Shown piece by piece: positions 12,133-21,829 of a stretch of DNA of 64,000 bases; position 1 is the stretch's first letter; every line of letters starts with the position of its first letter. The notes below the pieces were generated by a model. That model saw only the letters and a list, made by a program, of their open reading frames with translations. It was not told the origin of the DNA and did no database searches. Source of the DNA: Calliopum simillimum (taxonomy: Eukaryota; Arthropoda; Insecta; Diptera; Lauxaniidae). The DNA lies in NCBI GenBank assembly GCA_951812925.1, contig OX638368.1, forward strand, positions 4,898,001-4,962,000. The letters are read 5' to 3'. Made by a program: the position numbers and the translations under genes.

Positions 12133-12717
12133 TATTAGCAATATGTTTAAGTGTGTTCAAAATTATATACATATTTATTTAAAAATTTTTACTTTTTTAT
12201 TTTTGTATTTCTATTTTGTGAAGTTTTAAATGAGTACTGCAGACTAATATGCGATGACATCAACAAACATAAGCTTTGTATGTGTCGATCATTTTTAAAG
12301 TGGTGCAAGTCCATTTAAAAGCAAAACTAATGTACTAATATGAACTTGACGGCAGTTTGTTATATATGAATAATATTGGGCTCGGTTTTCGTAAAAAAAT
12401 TATCTTATGATGTAGTATTGAAAAAATTAAGTTAAGCAAAGCATATTTGTCAAATTACCGATTATTATGCAAATAATGACGTTTTCTTTGCCCTGGAGTG
12501 AACTTGCACTACTATTAAAACGCTCGCCACATATTTCTTCCTGTTTTTAGAAGTTGATCTTTATTTATAAATTTTAAAAATATTACAATATAATTTTTGT
12601 GCTTTTATTTATACAACTAGCAAACAGCCAGGCCAAAAACACAAAAAGTTTTCAAACTTGCAATTTTTCAATTACAATTAATGTAGTAAAATAAATATAA
12701 TTATAATTACAACAAAC
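12133..12717. other. non-coding stretch before the orphan ribozyme
   Basis: AT-rich with no coding signal. The A-rich sequence immediately upstream of 12718 may be the rest of a Penelope-type terminal repeat, but I cannot match it to the element at 25.6 kb. Confidence 0.45.
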
Positions 12718-12764
12718 ATAGTCTGATGAGTCTTTGTGGCAAAAGACGAAACATATGTCACTAT
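12718..12764 (+). ncRNA. hammerhead ribozyme, minimal/dimeric type
   Basis: All hammerhead core positions are present in order. CTGATGA is at 12723-12729. Stem II is GTCTTT (12730-12735) paired with AAAGAC (12742-12747). GAA follows at 12748-12750, then the palindromic ACATATGT at 12751-12758, whose last G-T plus C12759 makes the favoured GUC cleavage triplet. Stem I is ATAGT (12718-12722) with ACTAT (12760-12764). Cleavage is predicted after C12759. Stem III as an 8-nt palindrome cannot form a good hairpin alone but pairs perfectly between two molecules, the arrangement known for small hammerheads of Penelope-like elements that cleave as dimers. No Penelope coding sequence is seen nearby, so it is probably an orphan terminal-repeat fragment. 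Confidence 0.85.
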
Positions 12765-13338
12765 AGCCGTGTTTTTAATCCGTTTCTTGATTTGTCATAA
12801 TTATGTGTTAGAAAAATGCATTGATAGATTTATATGAAGGTCGATCTTTGCAAATATATGACTAAAAGTTCAATTAAAAAATCAATTTTCGAAAATGAAT
12901 TTATTTTAATTTTAAAGTTTTATATCTGCATGCGAAAGCTTTAAATTAAAATATATGATTATTTGTTTCTTTCAATGCTCTCATTTTCTTATAGAAAATT
13001 TTAAATTAAAAACTTTCTGCAAGCGCTTGTCTGGTATGTCAGCGCAACATGATGCCGTATTTGCAATTTTTCACTAACAAAAGCTTGAGTTTGTAATGCA
13101 ACCATGTTGCTGATGCTGATGCTGCTGCTGCTGCTATTGCTACTTTTATTGCTAAAGTGCATTATCCTTAAAAGTTATGCAACTGAGACAGTGAAATAAA
13201 AGAAAATTGTGCAAAGACTTAAAAAAAAAAAATAAAGCAACAAGATATATATAATACAAAAAACAGTTTTAAAAATACAAATAAGGTAAAAGACTTGCAT
13301 TAAGAGCACACTTTTGCACATATTGTATATGTATGCAT
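12765..13338. other. non-coding stretch with (GCT)n
   Basis: AT-rich. A GCT/GAT-rich microsatellite lies at about 13111-13140. No gene is seen. Confidence 0.5.
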
Positions 13339-13340
13339 TA

Positions 13341-14109
13341 GGGTGGGCCGATTTGAAAACTGATCTCGGCTACCCCCCTATGTGAAAGTTCATTCAATTC
13401 TATGAATATTTGCCCAAGAAACTATACCTCTGCGTTCAACTTTAGTTCGGCGCATTTTGATCGAAAATTGTACCTTTCATCAATATTTTTTTTTGTTTTC
13501 ATACTAAATTTTACAAATTTTTATAAAGACAAAAGTAATGTCATTATATGATTTGGCTGGTAATCTGTCAATAATCAATTAAATTGAGTTCTGTTTACAT
13601 AAAAAGTTTACTTGATAGTGTGGAATTGATGCCATATATTTAGAAAAGTGATATGAGTCAAATAGCCGATTATTATGACCGACTTTCAAAATAAACGATT
13701 CATATTTTTGGATGAATTTTTTCAAACAAAACACCAACCTAGGCTGAAAGTTCATTCAATTCTATGAATATTTGCCCAAGGCATATCATTTTTTTGAATA
13801 TATAGCATCAATTTCACTTTATCAAGTAAACTTTTTATGTAAACAGAACGCAATTTAATTGATTACTGACAGAATACCAGCCAAATCATATAATGACATT
13901 ACTTTTGTCTTTATAAAAATTTCTAAAATTTAGTATGAAAACAAAAAAAAATATTGATGAAAGGTACAATTTTTGATCAAAAATGCGCCGAACTAAAGTT
14001 GAACGTAGATATATAGTTCTTTGGGCAAATATTCATAGAATTGAATGAACTTTCACATAGGGTGGTAGCCGAGGTCGATAAAATTTCCTCCATACAATTT
14101 GGCCCACCC
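13341..14109. mobile_element. 769-bp foldback element, GGGTGGGCC ends, TA target duplication
   Basis: The ends GGGTGGGCC (13341) and GGCCCACCC (14101-14109) are inverted and each is flanked by TA (13339-13340, 14110-14111). Long inverted arms of about 300 bp cover about 13370-13640 and 13796-14085. A 35-bp subterminal segment beginning AAAGTTCATTCAATTCTATG occurs three times: in the left arm near 13386, in the loop near 13746 (same orientation as the left) and inverted in the right arm near 14022. No coding capacity. Probably a non-autonomous Tc1/mariner-type foldback MITE. Confidence 0.85.
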
Positions 14110-14111
14110 TA

Positions 14112-16061
14112 GTATGCATACATATACGCATAAATGTATAGAGTATGCAGCAACCAACAGACAAATAGGCGCCGCCATGGCGCATAACACAAGAGTAACA
14201 TCATCATCATCGTCATCATAAGTAGTAAATGTACAAACGAGTGCATCTAAGTATGAGTTATAGTAGTAGTAATGGTAGTAGAAAAAGGAAATTGTATTTA
14301 TAGCTGTCTAGCACCAGAGATTTCCATTTTATTCTATTTTTTCCTTTTTCTTTTAACTTAGTTTTTTGTATGTAAAAAATAAATTATGCAAGCGCATACT
14401 GTATATCATGACATATTTAATTGGAATGAAATTGTAAGCATATTTTTATGCAACAACTAGCAGTGATTAATGTTGCATGCATAACAACAAAAATATTGCT
14501 CATTATCCTTAAAATACGATTTTCTTACTAGTATCCTTTTTGTACAAGTTTGTACAAAATGTTTTAAATTTTTGTATTTTTATTCTCTAGTGTAAGGTGC
14601 TGCTTTTTGCTACAAAAAATTTGAGCTTTTGCTTTAAATGATGTTCTTTTTTTTCTTACGTATACATTTACATAAAAACTTCAGAGGTAAATATTTTTGC
14701 GCTTTCGTTGAAGTAACGAGTGCATATAAAATGTATTTTTATATTGCGCAACGTACAAATTTATGTAAAATAAATAACAAACATTTTTACGATTATTTTC
14801 ATAACTTACGCACAAAATCATAAGAAAACAAAAGCACACAGGCGCACGCATGCATACAAACACACATACACTTTTTCCTTTCAAATGCGCACATATGTGT
14901 ATATATAGGTTCTTATATATATATACCTAGTGGTATATTGAGGTTAAATAAAAAAAATAAAAAAAAAAAATACTACTACTGTCATACAACTCATATTTTA
15001 TATGAAAACAGCAAAAAATGTACGATTTTTGCAACTTACAACGTCATGTAAATTAAGTCTGGTGCTGATAAGAAATGAAAGTGACATAAAATCAAAAATA
15101 TGCATATGTACGTATATAGGGTGTATACTAGATAGCATCGCAAAAAATAAGTTCGCTTTAAACCGCCCATTTTGAAAGCTTATCGGCTTTGATTCTTAAA
15201 GAAAAAAAATTTTTTTTCGACCTCTAAATAATACGCGATTTGATTCTTTTCTATTTGACGTCCGATCATCAAGTGTAGTATATTGATGGAAATGTCTCAA
15301 AGTAGGCTATATTCTATTCATAGAAGTAATTTATCTCAAACGTTTTTTTTTTCGACTAGTAGTTCGCATTATTTCAGTTTCTAACTCACCAAGGTGCCAA
15401 GGACACTTTATGAAATTGAAGCCTATAAAAAATCATAAAATTTATCTCCACAAAGTTTCCTCAAACTGTTGAAATTGAAGAAGTTATAGCGTATCTAAAA
15501 CTTCAGAACAAAATATGGAAAACAGGATGTTCCAAAACGAAATTCACTCCATAAAACTATGCATTATTCTTTTTTTAACATTTGACGTTTCAAACAGTAT
15601 GCAAATAAAATAACTAGATAAATATTTATGATGTGATATAAAAAAAAAATAAATAAAACAAAATTAAACAGCAAAAGATTGCAACAGTTTTCTACAGATT
15701 CCGTGATCAGCCACACTCTTAATTAGCCTCATGGTAATTTCTTTATCAGCAATATATCAGAGTATCACACTTTTTTGGAGTATTGGTTGGCACTGAAAAT
15801 GAGATCAGCGAAATTTTTTAATATTTGTTGAAATGAGACCAGCTGTGTGCGTGGGTGACGTTGTTGGCGGTGTTTGGCATGCTGGCAAGTCCGACTAGCT
15901 CGCCGTCACGGGTGTGGCTCTTGTCAATTCGACCACCACACTGACTCAAAACATAAAAGAAATCATGCCAAATTAAGGAAAAGAAAACATATATATAGAT
16001 AAGGAAAGAAGAAGAGAAGAAGTTAAAAGAATAGAGTATGTCACTGTCCAACTAAATTAAA
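14112..16061. other. non-coding stretch with simple repeats
   Basis: Contains (CAT)n near 14200, AGT-rich sequence near 14225-14280, AT microsatellites near 14895-14935 and a small GC-rich patch at 15838-15950. The words around 15520 (AAAACAGGATGTTCCAAAA) recur near 30655, hinting at a shared dead repeat. No gene is recognised. Confidence 0.5.
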
Positions 16062-17226
16062 CCCGGTGGCGAACGGCACGACGATTCATCGATGACGAAT
16101 AGAGACAAAATTAGATCATAGATGACAAACGGAGACATTTGTTTGACTTCATGCATGAACTTTTAGAACAAATGTCCAAAAAATCACTGATGACTTATGC
16201 TGATAATGTCACTGAGTCGTCAGTTTGCTAGCGACTTGTAGCAGACAATATTAGTATGATTCCCTCATGAATAAGTCACTTATGCATATACTTTCGGGGG
16301 AGTTGTAGAAGAAAATGTCATCGTGTTTTCACTAATGATTTTGTCACAAACAAGTCAGCATAGATCTAGAAAAAAATGGCTTTTTTTTTGGTTTTGCATT
16401 TGTTTTATTTAGATTTTTTAACTAATAAATTTTAATTTACATTAATTAAATAAACAATCTTTTAAAACATGAAACTAGAAACTCAGGCTTTTGGCCCTAA
16501 ATAAAAATACTTATAAACAAATGAAAATAACTAAGTATGTACTATTAAATATGTCATAGTATCAAAGCTGAACTTTTTGGTGGGTGTTATTCCAATAGAA
16601 GGTATAATCTTGTGTTCTAGTCAAATTATGCCTTGGTGAAATATTAGGTTCTAAAGGTTGAGAAAATTTGTTTTATGCAAATATATCGCTAAGTGTTGCT
16701 TATACAAGCAAATTTTGGTTCATATTTTATAGCTCAGAAAATTTCCTATAAAAAAATTATGAAGGTCGGTCGGATCAAACTTTTTTTTTAGGAATAACCC
16801 TTTGCAAGATATTGGTAAAAAACTAATTTTCTCGACTTTTACCACCCGATATCTAACGAAAGCCCTCCTATCAAGATTTGACTTAAAGTTCATATCTCAC
16901 TTAAAAAAATCATATTTGATACTATGTCGTAGGTCAGCCAGCAGCTGGCAATTATTCTATTTGATAATGCATTTCTTATGTTTGCAAAGTGATGTGCGGC
17001 AATTTTTACACTTATCCATCCAATAGCAGAATTCTCTGTGATATTCTTTATGATTCAACGATAGAAATCTATTGAAAAGATAAAATTCAGACATTATAAT
17101 AACTATACTTTTTTCTTAGAGACATATGAACTCACCTCAAAATGGTTAGTCTGGGTCGTATTTATTATTAAATTAACAGTTATAAAATATATCTTTTTGA
17201 TTAAAATTAATCACATTTTATAGGAA

Positions 17227-17416
17227 TATAAAGGGAAAGCATACCCGAAATGAAACACCATGTGTGTTGCTGCTATGCGTGTCGACATTAAACTGTCGAT
17301 CTCTTTATTTTAATTTTTACTTAAAGCTAAGAGTGGTGAATAGACTTATATGTATGTATGTGTATAATTCAGTGTTGTCAACATGACATTTATAAATAAT
17401 AAAAGGTGCCACTACA
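17227..17416 (-). repeat. 3' LTR
   Basis: 190 bp, identical to the 5' LTR at 24181-24370. On the element strand it begins TGTAGTGGCACC and ends CCCTTTATA, lacking the usual terminal CA. It contains TATA-like TTTATAAAT and CATATAAG and a poly(A)-signal-like AATAAAG. GGAA outside it is one copy of the target duplication. Confidence 0.95.
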
Positions 17417-17426
17417 CCTCCCTTCC
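17417..17426 (-). other. polypurine tract
   Basis: GGAAGGGAGG on the element strand abuts the 3' LTR. In this position it would prime plus-strand DNA synthesis. The upstream flank is pyrimidine-rich (TTTTTCTTTTCTTT), a common arrangement. Confidence 0.85.
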
Positions 17427-18124
17427 AAAGAAAAGAAAAAGGCAAACAAGTTGATCATTCTTGGCTGCGTCAATCCTTTCATTGTTAGGACTCAATAAAA
17501 ATTGATTTGAGTGAACGAATTATTTTAAGGCTTATTTATTTGTATAGACATAATGCCTATCCTCCCTCTTTACAAAATTCGTTCATGCAGATCAATTTTA
17601 TTTTTAATTCATGGATAAATTTCTTTCAGTGGTTTTTGTCTTATACCTACAATATTCTTATTCTGCTAACAATTTGGTTTAGAGTTAATGAAAAAATAAT
17701 TGTTAATATCAGATATTACTAATATACATCTATCATGAGAATGTGTTTGGAGCTCATGATGGTTTTAAGCAATGAGCGAAAAATTGAAATTAAATAATGT
17801 TTTTTTTTTGTAAATATAGGTTATTTTTTTTAAGAATTATAAAATTTTAACTTGACTATCAATTTGGCAAATTGTATACAAATTTGATGTAAAAATTTAA
17901 AATAATAGATTTTTAACTACAAGGTATATATTTAAAAAAAAATACGAAATCTTAGAAATACCTAAAATTATGTGATTCTTAAGAAATAAGGTTTTTTTTT
18001 TTAAAAAAAAATACAATGATTTTTATAAGAACATTTATACTGTTTTTTAAAACAGGGGGATCCCCAATTTTGTTTTTCTGCAGTGTATAAATAATGCATA
18101 TTATGTATATAAGGAAATATTTAA
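17427..18124 (-). other. Gypsy 3' untranslated region, no env
   Basis: About 700 bp between the pol stop and the polypurine tract, AT-rich, with no minus-strand frame resembling an envelope. The element therefore appears to be a non-enveloped retrotransposon, as expected for mdg1/412 relatives. Confidence 0.75.
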
Positions 18125-21100
18125 TTATTTTGCTATTCTTAGCCTATTTTTGTGCACAACTATTTCCTTTTTTCTTTCTTTATCATAAATAGTGACGTTA
18201 ACTCCATCAATATTTTTTACTAAATATGGACCTTGATAAATGCTATTGTGTTTGTCATATGGTTCTTTTTGAATGAACACACTATCATTTTCATTCAATA
18301 TTAATGGTCTTGCATATCTGTCATATAAAAATTTGTTTTTTATTTTATGTTTGTTAATCAAATCTGTTGCCAAAATGTGTGTTTTCTGTAAACGATATTT
18401 TACCTCTTTAGCATAGTTTTCCACGTTATAAATTGGATCAACTACCAATTTTCTTACTTCAGGTGGCAAAATTGCTCTTTTACCAAAAACTAACTCGAAT
18501 GGAGTAAATTTATTATCAAAAACAGTATTTGGTGTAGTATTATGGAAAAAGGTAAAATATTTTAAATACGTATCCCAGTCAGACATAGTATCATTCAAAT
18601 ATGCGCGAAGATATTCATTAAAAACCCTATGGTTTCGTTCCACGGTTGCCAAAGTTTCGTGATGATACGCTGTTGAGAAGTTATGCTTGATATTTAAAAT
18701 TTTATTCAATTCAGCTAAAATTTCGTTTTTAAATTCAGTGCCCAGATCAGTTTTAATTGTATGCATTGAGCCGTAAATTAGAACAAAACCTTCGAAAATT
18801 GCTTTAGCAACTGTTTTAGCACTTTTGTCAGGTATTGCTATCGTTACTAAATACTTAGTAAGATCACATATTAGTGTCAAAGCAAACTTATTACCACAAC
18901 CTGATTCAGGCAATGGACCTATAGTGTCAATCACAACTATCTCAAAAGGTTTACTTGGAGTGGGAGTGAAAACTAAGTGCTCCTTATTTCCCGGTCTAAC
19001 TTTATTGACTTTACATTTTTCGCACAACTTGACAAATTTTGAAATATCTCTAGTCATATTTTTCCAATAATATTTGGTTCTCAGTTTTGCATATAATTTT
19101 TTAATGCCGCAATGTCCACCGGATATTGGATCATTATGATAAATAGTCATAAGCTGTTGTTTTTTGGCATTGTCAAATACTGTCTCTACAGGGTTAATTA
19201 AAAGAATTTCTAATGATCTTAATATTTTATTGCCATTATCTTTAAGCTCTGTCACAGAAAAGAAATTGAAAAATATATCGTCTTTTGGCCATTCTATTTT
19301 TTGAATATTGTTATTGTCAGCTTCGTGTTGTAGCTTCAAAAGCAAATCATCTAAATTCAGTGTTTCGTTTACAATAACAACGTTCAGCAATAAGAACTTT
19401 TTACGCCTGATATGTGCAAATATATGAAAATTTGAAATTTTATTATTTGCGTCATAAACTATTTGAGATCTTATTCTCGGTATTTTTGTGGTAAAATTAT
19501 ATGAAAATTCATCATAGACGAGCATTCTATCAATTAGAGAGTCATTTTTTGAAATAGAGCTTTGTGGATTGGATTGAATTGTCTTTTTAGCCATTCCGCG
19601 AGTTGTAACTATAAAAATATCATTACTGTTGTTTTTTAATTCTTCGATGGAAATACGAGATAGTGCGTCAGCACCAACGTTGGTTTTACCTTTTATATAC
19701 TCAATAGTGAAATTATATTCTGCTAGTTCGAGCCTTATTCTAGAAAGCTTAGAAGATGGATCTTTCATATTAAAAAGATAAACCAAAGGTCTATGGTCTG
19801 ACCTTACAGTAAAATTAGTGCCATAAACATATGGACGAAATTGTTTTATAGCAAAATAAATAGCTAATAGCTCTAGTTCTATAATTGATTTCTTTTGTTC
19901 TGCATTATTGAACGATTTTGAGGCAAAACAAACTGGAAGATCGTTTCCGTTATGGTCTTGGCTCAATATTGCTCCACATCCCATCTTGGACGCATCAACT
20001 GTAATGACAAAATTCTTTTTAAAATCTGGATACTGTAGCAATTTTGGAGATATTAATGCTGATTTTAATTTTTCAAATGCTGCTTCACATTCATTATCCC
20101 AAACAAATTCTACATTTTTCCGACTTAACCGGTTTAATGGTGCTGCAAGTATTGCAAAATTTGGTATAAATTTACGGTAGTAGTTTGCAAAAGCAACAAA
20201 TCGTTTTGAAGCATCTTTATCAGTGGGCTTTGGATAATTTCGTATTACGTTTATTTTGGAATTGTCCGGCAAAATACCATTAGCAGTACATTTGTGACCC
20301 AGAAATGTTACTTCCGAGCGAAGAAAGTTGCATTTACATGGATTAAGTTTAAGATTAAATCTCCTACAAGTATCGAAAACTTTTGATAAATTCTTTAAAT
20401 GATGCTCTTCACTACAACCAATGACTATAACGTCATCAACGTAAAGGAACGCCTGATTTGGTGAAAGACCAGAAAACGCAATAGACATCATTCGCGTGAA
20501 AGAGTTTGGGGCTACATTAAGGCCGAAAGGAAGAACTTTCCAACGAAAAGCTCCTCGATCAGTGCTGAATGAAGTTATGTCTCGTGAATCAACATGAAGA
20601 GGTATCTGGTGAAATCCAGAAAACAAATCCAATGTGGAAAAGTATTTAGCTCTTCCAAGGTTATCTAATATATCGTCTACACGAGCAAGCGGAAATTTAT
20701 CAGCGACTAATTTTTTATTGACAGCTCGAAAATCCACACACATGCGGTACGATTTTTGATTGTTCGGATCTTTCTTCGGTACCAGAATTAATGGACTGTT
20801 ATAATTAGAATAGCTTGGTTCTATTAAATTATTTTGCAACAAATTATCTACTTGCTTATTTATTTCTTCCCTCTGAGAGTATGGTAATCGATAGTTCTTA
20901 ATATAAACAGGATTTCTATCTGTCAACCTAAGTTTCTGTTCATAAAAATTGTTAAGTGTCATTTGATCACTTTTTAATGCAAATATATCAGCATAATTCA
21001 AACACAGTTTCAATAATTTATTTTCGGCATAACTAGGCATTTGTTTTTTAAGAATCTCCGTCAATTCGTTTATGCGATTCGCATCTGTTGAGGTTTTATT

Positions 21101-21829
21101 AATGGCATAAACATGGTAATTGTTAAGATTTTCAGTTTGAATACTACAACTTTTAACGTACTTAACTTCATTAGTAGTATTTATGACTTTTAAAATTGGA
21201 GAATTCGTATCAACAATACACTTTGCCGTAAAAACACCACTACATATCTCCTGAGAGTCAATAAAAACATGTTGTTGTTGGGTTTTTAAATTAAAAATAC
21301 GATAGACCTCACACCTTGGTGGAATAACGATAGTATCAGCGCTTATCTCATGCAAAATTGGTAGATTTAACCTAGCATTGTTTAGCCATAATGAAATAGA
21401 ATTGGTATCGTAACTAATATTGCATTTATATAACTTCAAAAAATCTTTACCTAGTATACCATCTACTGGTATATTAAAATCATCTTTAACAACATGTAAC
21501 TTATGCGGTATAAAATGGTTTGATACAACTAAATCAGTTAATATTGTACCTAAAGTTGTAATTGTGTTTGGAGTAACACCTGTTATGTTTATTAATTCAT
21601 TGCTATTTATTTTCCTAAAATTATTTATGCTAGATTGTTTAACTAATGATACATCAGCTTGTGTATCAACAAGAAATGCGCATAGTTTGTTTGCATCAGA
21701 AAAATTCAATTCAACAAAATCAGCATAATTTAAATTTAAGCAATAAACTGCAATTTTTTTTGAATTTTGAGTTAATTGTTTTGGATTTCGTCCCCCAACG
21801 TCTCCTGCTGAGGGACGTTCGCGTTTAAA
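18125..21829 (-). CDS. Gypsy Pol polyprotein (protease, RT, RNase H, integrase)
   Basis: About 1,234 residues if entered by -1 frameshift at 21829. There is no ATG near the 5' end of the frame; the first start-like codon (21709) is TTG, which supports frameshift entry. Residue numbers here count from that TTG. Domains in order: aspartic protease with LVDTQADVS near residue 15 (DTQ where DTG is usual); reverse transcriptase with the catalytic YVDDVIV near residue 423; RNase H with TVDASKMGCG and SDHRPLVYL; integrase with an HHCC zinc finger (H..H near 860, then CEKC) and the catalytic core D in VIDTIGPL, D in TDLGTEF and E in TVERNHR. The C-terminus carries a chromodomain-less basic tail. No internal stop is seen. 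It would mature the virion, copy element RNA in cytoplasmic particles and insert the cDNA. Confidence 0.95.
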   Translation of the reverse strand, partial: FKRERPSAGDVGGRNPKQLTQNSKKIAVYCLNLNYADFVELNFSDANKLCAFLVDTQADVSLVKQSSINNFRKINSNELINITGVTPNTITTLGTILTDLVVSNHFIPHKLHVVKDDFNIPVDGILGKDFLKLYKCNISYDTNSISLWLNNARLNLPILHEISADTIVIPPRCEVYRIFNLKTQQQHVFIDSQEICSGVFTAKCIVDTNSPILKVINTTNEVKYVKSCSIQTENLNNYHVYAINKTSTDANRINELTEILKKQMPSYAENKLLKLCLNYADIFALKSDQMTLNNFYEQKLRLTDRNPVYIKNYRLPYSQREEINKQVDNLLQNNLIEPSYSNYNSPLILVPKKDPNNQKSYRMCVDFRAVNKKLVADKFPLARVDDILDNLGRAKYFSTLDLFSGFHQIPLHVDSRDITSFSTDRGAFRWKVLPFGLNVAPNSFTRMMSIAFSGLSPNQAFLYVDDVIVIGCSEEHHLKNLSKVFDTCRRFNLKLNPCKCNFLRSEVTFLGHKCTANGILPDNSKINVIRNYPKPTDKDASKRFVAFANYYRKFIPNFAILAAPLNRLSRKNVEFVWDNECEAAFEKLKSALISPKLLQYPDFKKNFVITVDASKMGCGAILSQDHNGNDLPVCFASKSFNNAEQKKSIIELELLAIYFAIKQFRPYVYGTNFTVRSDHRPLVYLFNMKDPSSKLSRIRLELAEYNFTIEYIKGKTNVGADALSRISIEELKNNSNDIFIVTTRGMAKKTIQSNPQSSISKNDSLIDRMLVYDEFSYNFTTKIPRIRSQIVYDANNKISNFHIFAHIRRKKFLLLNVVIVNETLNLDDLLLKLQHEADNNNIQKIEWPKDDIFFNFFSVTELKDNGNKILRSLEILLINPVETVFDNAKKQQLMTIYHNDPISGGHCGIKKLYAKLRTKYYWKNMTRDISKFVKLCEKCKVNKVRPGNKEHLVFTPTPSKPFEIVVIDTIGPLPESGCGNKFALTLICDLTKYLVTIAIPDKSAKTVAKAIFEGFVLIYGSMHTIKTDLGTEFKNEILAELNKILNIKHNFSTAYHHETLATVERNHRVFNEYLRAYLNDTMSDWDTYLKYFTFFHNTTPNTVFDNKFTPFELVFGKRAILPPEVRKLVVDPIYNVENYAKEVKYRLQKTHILATDLINKHKIKNKFLYDRYARPLILNENDSVFIQKEPYDKHNSIYQGPYLVKNIDGVNVTIYDKERKKEIVVHKNRLRIAK

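Noticed and set aside
16190..16215. CTGATGA at 16195 considered as a fourth hammerhead
   Set aside because: No stem II and no GAAA follow within range. The same holds for CTGATGA words at 10367 (minus), 36484 and 37574 (minus, inside the LINE) and 63490.
17507..17722. 71-residue plus-strand frame in the Gypsy 3' region, considered as env
   Set aside because: Wrong strand for the element, too short, and without signal peptide, cleavage site or cysteine pattern.
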